Source: Neoceratodus forsteri
Taxonomy: Eukaryota > Chordata > Ceratodontiformes > Ceratodontidae
Length of the DNA: 64,000 bases
Direction: 5' to 3'
Assembly (NCBI GenBank): GCA_016271365.2
Contig: CM028129.1
Location: 1,010,117,501-1,010,181,500 of the forward strand
Below the pieces are notes generated by a model that searched no databases, had not been told where the DNA came from, and worked only from the letters and a program-made list of their open reading frames with translations. This document shows positions 1 through 11,441 of this stretch, piece by piece (position 1 is the stretch's first letter; every line of letters starts with the position of its first letter). The translations under genes and the position numbers were made by a program.

Positions 1-289
1 TGGGCTCAAGTTTGCTCCATGCATGTCCCTGTTGCTCCACACTTGCACCATCAGCTTGCTGTTGAATATTGCACTGCACTGCTTATTCATGGCTACGCCC
101 CCTGCACTTGTGCATGCATTCACTTGGGTTGCATGTTAGCACACTGTGATTTGAGCTGCGCATTTGCTCCTGCTGAATATCGCTCTTTGGCGTACTTCCG
201 CACTTGTGCATTCACATCTCAGTTGTGCAATGCGCAACTGCTTTGAATATCCCACCCAGTATGTATAAAGTGCACTATAAAAATCAACA

Positions 290-600
290 TTTTTCTCAAT
301 TCTCCTCATCTCTGTGCAGTCCCACACTCTCAGTCTCCCACTACACAACTGTTTACACTGTAAAGCACTTTGGGACACTGTGTGTAAGAGACGCTTTATA
401 ATTCTCAGTCCTCCTCATTTCAGCACATTCCCTGCATTCTCAGTCTCCCATACACTTTGGGATACCATTTGTTTAAAAGGCACTATTTAAATCTCAATTC
501 TCCTCATTTCTGAACATTACCTGCACTCTAACTACACAACTTTTTGTATTATAAAGCACTCTGGGATAGATTGTGTTTGAAAGAAACTATATACTTGGTG
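290..600. repeat. tandem repeat, about 100-bp unit, three copies
   Basis: Three imperfect head-to-tail copies are visible. Each starts near an attctcctcat motif, passes through a cagtctccca block (weaker in the last copy) and ends in a block like aaagcactttggga followed by a TATA-rich stretch such as ctttataa. Copies start near 298, 401 and 498. Sequence before 290 shows the same style of short degenerate repetition (gcacttgtgcat, ttgaatat). No convincing coding frame overlaps it. Confidence 0.6.
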
Positions 601-1154
601 ATGGCCATGCTATATAATGCTACTACAGTGCCAAGAGGTAGCCGATGAGGAGCCAGCTTGCTTGCTGGAGGAGGAGGAGGCAACAGGAAAGAGAAGAGAC
701 TTGTGAAGATAAGAGCAAAATTATTTTGACTCGTATGACCAATGTCCTTTTATTAAGTTATGTGCCAGAAAATTCAGCTTACTGTCCAATTAGCAATGGC
801 CATGTCCTTCTGGAATGGCAGTGTTGCCAATAAGGTAATGATATCACAAATCAGCAAATTCAACACTTTCAGCAGTTGGCTCAACTGTTGGGGGCAGCTT
901 CTGTCAAAATCCATTAAGACCAATACTTCTGTGATGTGGGAACTTTGGAGGGCACAGGCAGCATGGTCTGGTTCATCATGAATCCAATGGCCAGTGTCAG
1001 ATTCCACACCTCAATGCAATGGTAACAATCAGGCCCATTAGCTGGATATTTTGAATAATGTGTCAGAATCATCATCATAATCATTGTTGGAATGGAGTAT
1101 CACTCCTCATATCAAAGACAACTGTGCTACATTTGTGGTGGTCTGCATATAGAG
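601..1154. other. no gene seen
   Basis: Unassigned sequence. Short open frames exist on both strands but none has recognisable domains. Nothing repeated elsewhere in the window was noticed here. Confidence 0.5.
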
Positions 1155-1307
1155 GATAATGGATGGGCACCAGTTAATAACAACGCTGTGTTCCCATCGA
1201 GAGATTGTCATGACAACCTTGTAAACCTCAAGAGGTTTACAGTTGGCATGATGATGACACTGAGATGGGAACTCCTCGTTGTTGTTAACTGGTGCCTATC
1301 CATTGTC
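1155..1307. mobile_element. foldback (palindromic) MITE, about 75-bp arms
   Basis: The left arm from gataatggatgggcacc is the imperfect reverse complement of the right arm ending in ggtgcctatccattgtc. The centre is the short palindrome aacctcaagaggtt near 1231. The whole 153 bp would fold into one hairpin, the form of a MITE or foldback element. No target duplication is clear, so the class is not assigned. Confidence 0.7.
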
Positions 1308-1454
1308 TTTTATGGTGTATGTGCTCCAGTTAAATGAAATGTGTCCTTACTTTACATTTTTTTTGCTAAGCGCTACTCTCCTTGGGGCCAGCTCTCACCA
1401 CCACAGCCATCGTAAGCTGGTAGTTTCAGAGATGTGCACGTGCAAAGCCATTCA

Positions 1455-1530
1455 CATTGTTATGCTATCATTGTGAAATACTCAAGAGGGTATAACAACC
1501 TCTTGACATCACAACGATAGCATAACAAAG
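1455..1530. repeat. short inverted repeat hairpin
   Basis: The left arm cattgttatgctatcattgt pairs with the right arm ending in gatagcataacaaag. The apex is caagagg...cctcttg. It lies 150 bp beyond the larger foldback element and may be a second small MITE. Confidence 0.6.
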
Positions 1531-4500
1531 ATAGGAATTCATTAAATTCTATCCTTAACAACCTTCTTCCATACATTATATGGTTGTGCTGCATATGACT
1601 TCAGTATGTTGTTTGCTTTTACTTATGTGCATGGGTACCATTGTTAAAAACAATATTTAATATTTTAGTGAGACATTATTAGCAGGACTGTAATCATGAA
1701 GAAAGGCAAGAACGTACAGCTGGGATGCTGTGGTTGGCCTAAATATGGGGCAATGGCACTGTGTATATTGCTGGTTTATTGAATGAGAAATATACAAGAG
1801 GCCTGATTCAAAACACTATTTAATCTTCAAGTGAGACAGCCACCATTATACAATGAAGAGATTGAGATGGTCTGACTCTGTTATTTATGATATATCTCTG
1901 TCTCTTACCTCTGCCAGTGCTAGAACCCTAGACAGTATGATAGCACAATATTTACTGTGAAATTGAGAACAAAAAAGAAAGGCAAATCAGAACTAGAACA
2001 GATGTTTATGTCACGTTGTCATGTAATGCACTACACAAGAAAGATAAAGATAATTGTAAAGGGCCTCCTGCAGCTAATGCAATACAAACAACATTGAACA
2101 AATACACACACTGTCTGAGAGTGTCTGACTCTGTAAATTTGTAGTACACCCCTGCGCCATTCTTATGCTGGACCCCTGAGTAGCAAGATTGCAAAATATT
2201 TATTGAGTCAAAAAATGAGAACGAAATTAGAATCATCATGACTGGTAATGCACAGCACAGAAGGATTATCAGAACACTTGAGAAAATATGAATTATTTGG
2301 AAGTGAGAAATTTGAGATTTAGGATTCAGGACAGTATACAATAATTCATACTTCTTCCTCAGGAATGGGACAGCAACCCTCACAGTCTTCCAGACTGGAG
2401 TTGTCTCCATCTGGGGATTCCTGCTCCATAATGGTTTCATTCACCTCGCATGGCGTCAGTCCACCACCTCTGCCACAAATGCCACGGTCATCATCATAAC
2501 CACTACCATCAGCTTTAAGTGGCATGAATGGAGATTTAGTGGTGTGCTGTGAAATGTGCTGTGCATTCATTTTAATAAATGTTAACGTGTCAATTTTATA
2601 ACATAGATGGCTGTTACGATGCTCTGACACCAGACCAATGCCTGCACGTGCAATGAGAACACCAGGTTACTTAAATTCCTTTACTTCTCTTCCACCCACC
2701 ACCAGTGCTGGACTGGGTACACTTGGGATGGTATGCACGGCTAACTTACCAACTAGATAGTTGTGGGAACTTGTGTGGGAGAGAAGGCTCTGTTCTGGAC
2801 TGATACTGGAGACAACAGGAATTGTGTAACTTAGACAACTTCGAAATATGACTCGGACAGTTTTCAAGTGAAATAATGGTACATTTATTGGTCTGTTCTG
2901 CCAGTGTGATGGACACAGCCTACTCATAAGCAACAACACTTTTGCAATAACCTCTTAAATTGACAGTAATGTATACTCTGTCCATATACTTTTATCCCAG
3001 GGTTTTTCTCCTGCTAACCCTGGAGACTGTAGGCTACACCTCTACCCACCAGATGTCCTGTATACCAGTACCACCAGTACTAGGCCACGCCTTGGACCTC
3101 AGTCACTGCACATTCACTTTACAGTTGCCTTAAGGGCATATAGTGGCTACTAGACCTATACCAACTTCAGTCAGCCCACTCACCTCTTTTACCCAGATAC
3201 CCTTCCCTGGTGTCTAAACAGCATTCACTTATGCTCTGTTCACTTATACTCTAGATCATTTATACTCAATAACAGTTCATGTAAATTCACTGTAGCATTT
3301 AAATCATATTTGGCTAACAAATACTTCTAATATTAATCACAATGAAATCCCACTCAGTCTCTGAGCCAAGTCTCTTAAATTGCCATAAATCCCAGTATAG
3401 CAGATGAGTGTTCCTCTTGAGCTAGTACCACACTAAATTTAAATTACTGTACCATTGTACTTGAAAGACCTGTGAAAATTTGATGGTAAAACCTGGATCC
3501 ATTGGAGACAGCAACTGAATCCTGTTGTCGTTTCATAAAGATGACCTGGATGCTGGACTATCTGTTGCTGTTCTTGTTGGATGCAAGCAGAAACAACTTA
3601 CTGGAACAGGTACCAAATGCAGCAGGCAATAACTATACTCTCCCTGTTCTCACTTAATGCCCCACTGATCCTGACACTGGGATATAGGTGATTGCTTATA
3701 GGCAAGGCTTACTGTGTGAGAGCTAGTCTGGCAGGCCCTGTCTTGCAGTAGGCCTCTCTAGCTGCCCCCTCTGGTCAGAACTAATCCCTTCAGGTCTGTC
3801 TCTCTGTTCAATCTCCCTAAACTGAGCTGTGCAGCTCCTTTTACACTGACTGAACATTATCTTTCATCCTAATTCTGGTCCCTAAGTGAACAGCTAGGCT
3901 GTTTTACTCCTCTGTACCAATTAGCAGCTTTGCAGCATCATGGGCCGCAGTGGAATCCTTAGTTTTGAATTTTCAATTAACTCCCTTAAAAATTCCAAGT
4001 CTGCTCTGCTGTTAACATGGACTCATTTATATTACACATTGCATAAATCATCATGGAAATGTATTTAAATTAAATATAATCACGTCTACACTTCCTCGGC
4101 TGGAAGGCTGACATTCTGGGCTCTTTTCAGTAATTATTGTAATACAGTTCTGACAAGGGAACAATAAGTAACTTTTAAATGAAATTTTCCTGTTGTTCAA
4201 ACTGACAGTGTGCTCTGTACTGTTAGCCACTTTTACTGAGGAGAAAATGCTGATTACAGTACTCATTTCTCCTTTAAATCCATTTTATGTAAATGTGAGT
4301 GGCCTGAACTCTTCCCAGGGGCTGTCCCAGTGGCTCCAGTTAGTTACTCCTGCCCAGGAGCTCTCCTGGCACCTTGTTGATCCTCCCCTACCTGTCAGCA
4401 TGGATTATGGATTGCAAACAGTTTTCTGAAATCACTCCACATTCGCAGGTCAGCCTCCCTTCTTTTCTGGCCACTGAGACATTTGGGGCTATTTTTGTCA

Positions 4501-4973
4501 GAAAACCCACCTCTTTGGAGGACAGAGCTGTTACACTTGGTTCCCACACCCTCATTGGCAATCCACTGTGCACTGCTGACAATACCTATTATGTTACTTA
4601 TAATCAGTACTAAGGTGTTAGCACTTACCGTATAAGAGTAAGTTATCAGAGATATAGTTATGATTATTGCCAATATTATGGAAACGTATAAGTAATGTGC
4701 TGAGAATACATGTCTGTGTTCTTTGTATATTCTTCTGAGAAGTCATTATATAGCCTACATTGCCATCATTCGGATTTATGTACCACTGCACTTATTTTCT
4801 GTTGTTCTTATTTTACCTGATTTTGCACATTTTGTATGTCTCTAGATAACACTGTGGAGCCACCTAACTTTTGGCCAATATGGCTTGTTTTATGAATCTA
4901 ATTCTTGCAAGAAGTAATAGGTGCTATAGTGATTATCATCATATATAACCTACTGTATATATAGAATAATGCA
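1531..4973. other. 3.4 kb without recognisable gene
   Basis: I read both strands for transposon protein motifs and host exons and found none. Open frames up to 144 codons (minus strand, 2006-2440) have no recognisable motif and a biased hydrophobic composition. I treat them as chance. No conspicuous tandem or inverted repeat was seen. Confidence 0.45.
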
Positions 4974-5113
4974 TATGTAGGCGGTTGATATGAAGTTTTT
5001 TTAAACACCCAAGGTGTGTGATCATAGAGAAACCTCGAGAACGAAGCTCGAGAGGTTTCACTATGATCATACACCGAGGGTGTGTAAAAAAACTGAATGT
5101 CAACCGCCTACAT
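4974..5113. mobile_element. near-perfect 140-bp palindromic MITE
   Basis: The sequence begins atgtaggcggttga and ends tcaaccgcctacat. The two arms of about 65 bp are nearly perfect complements, including a gaaacctcgag/ctcgagaggtttc inner stem around a 6-base loop. Such high arm identity implies a young element or recent gene conversion between arms. No transposase frame is present. Confidence 0.8.
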
Positions 5114-5561
5114 AAGTTTTATTTTTTATAATAACTGGTGCAAAAGACTATCTTACATTATGGTCATTAGTTCGAGTCGGTAAAGTAAATCACGATCTCA
5201 GGAATGAAGTAAAAAAACTCGAAAAATAGATTTTTTAAAAGTTTATATTGTTTGCCAAGTCCTTTCACTTCAGCTTGTGTTGTTTCATCATCTAGATGGG
5301 TGGGTCTTTACAATCACTGTGGAACTGAGGTGAAAGTTCATGCCGCCTGTGGACACAATATGGGTCGGGAAAGTGTGCTTTTAGTAGAGAGTCTTCCTGC
5401 TTGGTAAATATTAAAATTCAAGAAAAGAAAAGGATTACGCTTTGTTACTTTGCCCTGTATGTTTTTGTTTAAATGGAGATCATGCTGTGAGTTAGAGTCT
5501 GTGATTGGAGAACCGTCTGTTTAATTTGTCTGAACCGCTGCAGGCTTCTTGGCGCGAGACT

Positions 5562-5633
5562 GTAAAAGTCGTATCAACCCGCGGGTTGATACGAGTTTTT
5601 TCGTATCAACCTGTGGGTTGATACGACTTTTTA
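5562..5633. repeat. nested palindrome
   Basis: Two 24-bp palindromes of the form cgtatcaacc..ggttgatacg stand in tandem, separated by tttttt. The whole stretch is itself palindromic, starting gtaaaagtcg and ending cgactttttac. A third partial cgggttgat follows at about 5647. Confidence 0.75.
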
Positions 5634-5933
5634 CAACACTCAAAAACGGGTTGATAATGGGGGTAACCAGTTATTATTATGCATTCTCTCTGAGACTGTC
5701 TTCATACACTGCGGTATTGGGAAACTCTGGCTCCCAGTGTCTGTTTGGTAAGACCTATTTTTAGGGCATAAGTCTGCTTTTGTGTAATAAACAAGTTTAT
5801 TACCACATATGCCACTTATCTGTTGCTTCTTCTGCTGTTTTATTACCACCAAGAACCTGAGAAGGGCTAAGACCCCTGACAGAGCTAACTGCCAAACAAT
5901 GCACATGTATGTGTTCAGAGCTCTGTAGATTAA

Positions 5934-6300
5934 ACAACCTTTTTAATTTAGTAGTAGTTTATTTGTTCTACCATAAAAAATGTACAGCCATTCAAATAAG
6001 TTATAAAGCATTATAAAAGAAAAAAGAAACATGAATAAGCATGTCCAGTCACAATAAAGTATCCAATATAGAAAGCAAATAATAGTGCAAATAAGGATTA
6101 ACAGTCCATTTCATAGTAACCTTAGATAAGTGGATGGCAAGCTTTGAAATGGATATGCAAATGTAAGATCTACAAAGTGGATGAAGGCATTATGATAACC
6201 TTGGGGATTTATCAGTAACCACCTCATGGCAGGTAATCTCTATACTTGTTGAAGCCAATATCTATGGCAAACAATGCAGTTACATAGAGCCACATCCCAA
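5934..6300 (-). other. possible LINE 3' UTR tail, unassigned
   Basis: AT-rich sequence starting with a T-rich stretch (tttttaatttagtagtag) in a style like the minus-strand LINE tail at 23,120. No protein motif supports it, so this is only a suggestion of orientation and class. Confidence 0.25.
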
Positions 6301-6344
6301 TTAATTTAACAAAGCCTTTTTCTCTTTTTTACATTTGCTTGCGC

Positions 6345-6560
6345 ATGTACAAGAAACGTCTTGTTCCAATGAACAGTATTTCAGAGGTCTGTCACTGCTG
6401 AGCCAATTGCAGCTGAAGCTGTAAGGAGCTTGGCAGTTCAGACCAATGACCAGACACTCTGGTCATGACACTATTCACTGCTTGCTGGGCGGAAAGTTCA
6501 TATACTTGAAAGGAATCAGCCGCTCCTATCAGACAGCAGCTGGTTCCTTTCATTTACATG
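6345..6560 (+). repeat. dispersed repeat, copy 1 (pairs with 7485-7705)
   Basis: This segment aligns by eye with 7485-7705. Shared anchors are tttcag followed by gtgtcactgctga-type sequence, a gctgaagctg/gttgaaactg block and cgctgcttgctgggc-type sequence, in the same order and similar spacing. The two copies are well diverged. Family unknown. Confidence 0.5.
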
Positions 6561-6844
6561 ACATTGCCCAGCAACCAGCTGAGTGGAGTTATCACTGATA
6601 GTTGATCTTCTCCTGGCGCTGTCAACCTTCACCCCCTAACGCCAGTTGTTACCACCTGTTGTTAATTTCAAGCCGTCAACCTTTTCTGCAATGTGCTGTT
6701 TTTTTGCTGTGCCATCAACCTTTCCTGCTATCTGCTGTGTTTGTTTCACTGCGCCATACCTTGAAAGTAACCCATCATGCAGCAGCATCCTATTCCAGCC
6801 GTAAACCTACATGCAGTAGGTTTGAAACTAGCCAATGTGTTTTG

Positions 6845-6958
6845 AAAATATCCTTCATAAGTGGGCGTCGGCAGGCGTAAGCAGTTTAAGCTAATGTGTA
6901 CAATTTTTGAAAGATGATGTAGCATTTTTAAAGTTTCCCCTGGTCTTCTGCCAAGCCT
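6845..6958 (+). repeat. dispersed repeat, copy 1 (pairs with 19845-19955)
   Basis: About 110 bp is shared with 19845-19955. Anchors are atatccttcataagtggg, gtcggcaggc, caatttttgaaa and catttttaaagt followed by cttctgcc. Same orientation, roughly 85-90 percent alike by eye. Family unknown. Confidence 0.65.
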
Positions 6959-7484
6959 TCTCCTTTGTTTTGTTAACTGCTTGCAGGCTCAATGGACCCT
7001 AAGCCCCTATTTTCAGTGCTACATAGAGGAGGGGTGGGGTGGAGGTAGTAGGTGATCGGGAAGAATTGGGGGTGTGACCAGTAACTGATGAAAACATCAG
7101 GTTCCTATTGATATGGGGGGGTCCATGGGCTTTTCAAACCCAGCACCATAGTTTTAATAGAAAGAGACTCTGTTTAACCCTTTCACTCCTTAGTTTATTC
7201 CAGTTGGAGGACATTGACAAACCACCAGCGATCGTGACTCCAGCAGTACGGCAGTGGCAGTAGTGTTTGTTTGACCCAGACTCAGTGCTGGTGGAATTGG
7301 AGAAAAATCAGTTTTCAGCAGCTGTGCCTTAGAGGAGAAACTGCCTCTAATGATTAGAGTGCATGGATCTGAAACTTTTGGCTACATAGCAGTGTGGTCA
7401 GTTGTGGCACTGGGAGAGCAGAGCGAGAGCAAATCCTAGCATTGTTCTGAAACTGCTATTTTTATGTTTGCTGCGCTTGCACAC

Positions 7485-7705
7485 CAATCATTTTGGGACA
7501 AGTACAAGGGGATTTCAGGGGGTGTCACTGCTGAACCCATTGTAGTTGAAACTGCAGGGGGCTCGACGGTCTACATGGTCTACTGTGGCCGTGACACAAC
7601 TCGCTGCTTGCTGGGCAGCAACTTTGTGTACTTTATTGAAAGAAGCTGCTCCAATCAGAGAAGGCTTCGGTCCTTTGAGTTGCATGAAGCCGGCCAGCTA
7701 GCAGC
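7485..7705 (+). repeat. dispersed repeat, copy 2 (pairs with 6345-6560)
   Basis: Second copy of the repeat described at 6345. It overlaps an open frame at 7464-7796 (110 codons) that has no recognisable motif and that the other copy does not preserve, so I do not call it a gene. Confidence 0.5.
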
Positions 7706-7879
7706 TGATCGACTTTCAACACCAGTTACCAGTATAGATATGAGGTTGCAAGTGAGAAGGGAGTGGTGCAAGTCAGTCATCTCAGTGTTCTGTTAACCCC
7801 TGCAGGTTTCCTTCTGTTTAATTAACTAAGGCTAAAAGGGTGTATTTTGGTGCATGGCCATGTAAATGGGGTGCATAAT

Positions 7880-8075
7880 CATGTTACTTTTCCCCCACAG
7901 ATCTCTTTCCAGTGCCTGGAGTTCCATTTTTTTATTTTGGGTCTTTCGTCGTCCCGGAATTCATCACTTTACTATTGTCCCCCTACAGATCTCTGTCGTG
8001 TGCCTGACTTCTGCAGTTCCGTTTTTTATTTCCTTTCTTTAACTATAGTCCTCTTCTAACTCTATCACTTAGTTC
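7880..8075 (+). repeat. two imperfect tandem copies, about 92-bp unit
   Basis: The units start near 7898 (agatctctttccagtgcctg) and 7989 (agatctctgtcgtgtgcctg). Both continue into a T-rich block. A related T-rich segment lies near 18,560. Confidence 0.5.
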
Positions 8076-8324
8076 CTGACCACTTCTTTTATTTTTTTGC
8101 TTTGTTTGCTGATTTTGAATACTTCCTTGTGATTGCTTGCCCTGTTCTTGCCTCTCACTTTAAAGCAGCAGAGCAGGGAACGACACTACATTCCAGCAAC
8201 ACAGAAGCAAAGAAATACCACCACCAGGTTAGCAGTACAAATAGACGAAACCAGGTTGGGATTATGTCCTGGAATCACCATGAAGGTATCACTTGAAAAC
8301 TTAGCCTATGGGGTTTTAGACACC

Positions 8325-8450
8325 ACCCCTGTGCCTGTATCAAAAACCCCCATGGTTGGCATCATTGCCCCCCCATGGATCTATATCAGAAGCCCCCATG
8401 GCTGGTGTCATCGACCCCCCCCCATGGACCAGTATTAAAACACCCCCCAG
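8325..8450 (+). repeat. minisatellite with cccccatgg motif
   Basis: Two to three degenerate units of about 58 bp each carry tatcaaaaacccccatgg-like sequence followed by ggcatcattg and another cccccatgg. Confidence 0.55.
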
Positions 8451-8566
8451 CTACCTAGTGCACCTTCAGCTCCCGACTGGGAGCTTCTAATGGTCTTGGG
8501 TGCAGTTCCACCTGTGGCAGCCTCCCAAGGTCTGTCCTGCTTCCAAGCCCCTCAGTGCAATTACAC

Positions 8567-8952
8567 TTGCTGCTGGAGCAATAGTTCGGGTGGGTGGAGG
8601 GAGGCATTCTTAATCTGGCCTCCTCCATGTCTTAACAAGCTCCTGTCTCCCCATCTCCCACCCACAGAGAGCAGACCACAGCCTGATCTCCATAGGGACT
8701 GGAGTAAAAAGCGCCCAATCGCAGTTGCTACTGCTACCTGCAGTAGCAGCCCCAGCTTGTCCTCTTGCTGCTGGAACGGTATGTCAGGTGGGTGAAGGGA
8801 GGCATTCTTAATCTGGCCTCCTCCATCTCTTAACAAGCTCCTGTCTCTGCCTCTCCCATCTGCAGGAGTAGGCCGTAGCCTGATCTCCGTAGGTGCTGGA
8901 TTAGAATGTGCCCAGTTGCACTGTCACTTTTAGGGCAGTCGCTGAAGCTACC
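8567..8952 (+). repeat. 198-bp tandem duplication, second copy interrupted by the LTR element
   Basis: The first unit starts ttgctgctgg at 8567 and the second at 8765. Both contain gaggcattcttaatctggcc and aacaagctcctgtctc in register. The second unit runs up to 8952, where the LTR element begins. It resumes at 16077-16107 with tacctgcagtagcagcccc, which matches the end of the first unit (from about 8732). This reconstructs the pre-insertion site. Confidence 0.8.
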
Positions 8953-10445
8953 TGTAACCCCCTTGTTAGCCGGGGTTACTAGAATCCCAGTAAGACCTAG
9001 TGGTAGGCAGGGAAGGCAGCTTGTGAAACTCCAGTTAAATGGGTTTCACACTGTCTCACTCTGTTCTCAGTCTCAGCTGAGACTGAGGGATGACATCACC
9101 ATAGAACTGTCGCAGCTGCATGAGCCACAATGGAATCTGCAGCAGGGAGTTGGAATAGAATGTTGGGAGGTTTGAACAGTAGTCTGTAGGTCAGTTGGTG
9201 TTTGGAGCTTGCTGAGGGAGCAGCACAGCAGCTCTGTGTAGGCTCTTGGAGCCTCAGCCCTGACATAGGGCTACGGTTAGACAAAAGGTGTGTGTTTCCA
9301 CCTTAAGAGAGACACAGAAGCAGTCTGTAAGTGATGGAGACCGCTGATTCGGGTCTCAGTGCCCCCTCCCTCCCTCCGGGGATGGGGGCAGGAAAGGGAT
9401 TTCCTGCATATTCCTGGGGCAACCCCCTGGTTCTGCAACTAGTGGAGAAGCTGCCTATTTGTTCCAGAGTTTTTGTGAAACAAGAAGATTTGTGAATTGC
9501 CTGTGGGGCACCTGCAACCGGAAGGTGAGTTTCTGCTCTTCCTAAAGGGCCTATGTTTTTCACCCTGGGACTTGTGTGATAGTGGGGATTGGACTACTGA
9601 AATAGTGGGAGGCCTAGAGTAATAGGCTTAACCAAAAAGTAAAAGTATGTTCAAGTCCAGCACATATGGGAAGTCAAAAGACATGTAGAGGAGATGTGAC
9701 ATACGTCAATCCAGTGATCTACATTGCCAAGCTTTAAGAAAAGAGTTGTTTAGTTTCCAGAGAAATGGCCGGGTATGGATTGTGGGAGCTGGAGGTGGGA
9801 GACCCCCCATCTTTAGTGACCAGGTCCACCTCTACGGATTTGCTCTGTGGATTTCTACTTTGCCTCATGCATTTGGCCAGTGATGAGGGAAGTACCCAGA
9901 TGTGGGATTGGAAGGAAAATTCCCTCTAGGAGTCGAAGGCTCTAAGGTGGTTTGGGGAGCCACAACAGGAAAACTGGTTCATTTCCCAAAATGGACCATG
10001 GATCAAGTGGCTGGCGGGGGAGCCGGGCCAGTGGGAAAACCCGAGTAGTGTACAAGTCAGGCCGTGTACCCAAAGCTGCGTGCACGTCCGGGCTGTGTGC
10101 CTGGTGGGTTCAGAGCCTGAGGGCTGGAAATAGTAAAGAAGTGTTCTGTTGTCTCTAATCTGCATTACCAGGAATGTAGCCCCGTGGGGGTCCATCTATG
10201 CTTTGTTTGTTCAGCTTGGATGTGAATAAAAGCCACACTGTAGAATCCCATTCCTGGTTCTGAACATTACAGTTATTGCTTCCTGTGTTCGGATTTACTT
10301 GGGTGCCCCTGTGCAGAGTAGCCAAACCTAGGCCCCCAGTGCCGAGTAACCTTATCCTCCCGAACCCAGTCCCCACCAGGTACTGCTGTCAGCTTCAACA
10401 GCATGCCACCTGTCATTTTGCAAAAAGGCAGGGGTTAGGGTTACA
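8953..10445 (+). repeat. 5' LTR, 1,493 bp
   Basis: Begins TGTAACCCCCTTG and ends AGGGTTACA, with a matching copy at 14584-16076. An AATAAA at 10225-10230, about 220 bp before the end, is well placed for the R/U5 side. Small open frames inside the LTR occur in both copies but carry no motif. Confidence 0.9.
10225..10230 (+). terminator. AATAAA polyadenylation signal in LTR
   Basis: Sits in the 5' LTR and is repeated at 15853-15858 in the 3' LTR, where it would end the element's transcript. The downstream sequence is identical in both copies over several tens of bases. Confidence 0.55.
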
Positions 10446-10680
10446 AAAATGGAGGCACCACTTTGGATTTAATTCTGGGAGGAAGGTGCTCGGGCAAGGG
10501 GCTAGCATTTTGGCTATCTGGCAGTGGGTAGCCCAAAAAGCTGAAGCAATTTAACTAGTGTGTTGCTGTGTGCTGTGTATCTTATGCTGCTGTTTAAAAT
10601 GCCAACTGTTTACCAAGGAGCAGTAAAGTCAAAGAGTGTGCCCTTGTCCTGCATCAATTGTTTACAGCGTTTTTGCCTGC

Positions 10681-10941
10681 TTTTAAAATGAACTGTGGTA
10701 AAGAAAAGTGTGGAAGACTAGGGGTAGCAACAGGAAAATTGTGCCCTGGATGTTGGAAATGCTTTTAAAAATGAACTGTGGTAAAGAAAAGTGTGGCAGA
10801 CTAGGGGTAGCAACAGGAAAATTGTGCCCTGGACATTGGAAATGCTTTGGAAATGCTTTTAAAATGAACTGTGGTAAAGAAAAGTGTGGAAGACTAGGGG
10901 TAGCAACAGAAAAATTGTGCCCTGGACATTGGAAATGCTTT
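10681..10941 (+). repeat. three tandem copies of an 81-95 bp unit in the leader
   Basis: Units start at about 10681, 10762 and 10857 with tttaaaatgaactgtgg and contain gactaggggtagcaaca and ttgtgccctgga. The middle unit has a small extra duplication (ggaaatgctt twice). One frame (10708-10971) reads through two of the three copies, giving a repeated Cys-rich peptide (CGKEKC... and CPGHWKC). The unit lengths are not all multiples of three, so this may be only a leader minisatellite. Confidence 0.75.
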
Positions 10942-11441
10942 CTGAATGAACTGAGAGACTTGCAGGTGTAATAGCTGTGTTAAATGGCTGAAATGGGCTC
11001 CCGCCATGAAGTCAATTGAAAAAAAAAAAAGTTGCTTTCTGCAGTTTAAATTTGCCTGCTCGGCAATCGCCATGAGAGAGAAGAGCACTCGCGAGGAAGA
11101 AGAGGCTCATTTGCATGGCGTCATGTGATTGGTAAGGCTGCAATCAGTCCCGCCCCTCAGCCAGCTCTACAGTGACTGCCCCAGCATTTGAGAGGGAGTG
11201 TGAGTGGAGTGCGTGTACTGGCTAGTGGAGGAGCGTCGCGGAGTGTTAAAAACACTGTAAACCTTCTAAAAATAGACTTGCTTGTTCAAAATCGGGCTCA
11301 ACCCGCTAATCGATCATCTGAATTGCAAATGTGGTGGTCAAGGAGACAATCGGCAGGACTGCCCGCCCGTTCTGTTCTGAGGCCTCCAAGAACTGGCTGC
11401 AGGCCGTTTTTCCCCATCGCAGCAAACAGCTACTGATAACA

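Noticed and set aside
2006..2440. 144-codon minus-strand open frame
   Set aside because: Hydrophobic low-complexity product (IIHIFSSVLIILLCCALPV), no domain, no codon or context support; likely chance in AT-rich DNA.
7464..7796. 110-codon frame overlapping a dispersed repeat
   Set aside because: The second copy of the same repeat does not keep the frame open.
8906..9175. Open frames inside both LTRs (8906-9175 and 14546-14806)
   Set aside because: Present in both only because the LTRs are duplicates; no domain, and the frame starts outside the LTR.
8953..10445. Primer-binding site after the 5' LTR
   Set aside because: tggaggcacc at about 10450 begins TGG at a suitable distance, but I cannot match it to a tRNA 3' end, so it is not annotated.
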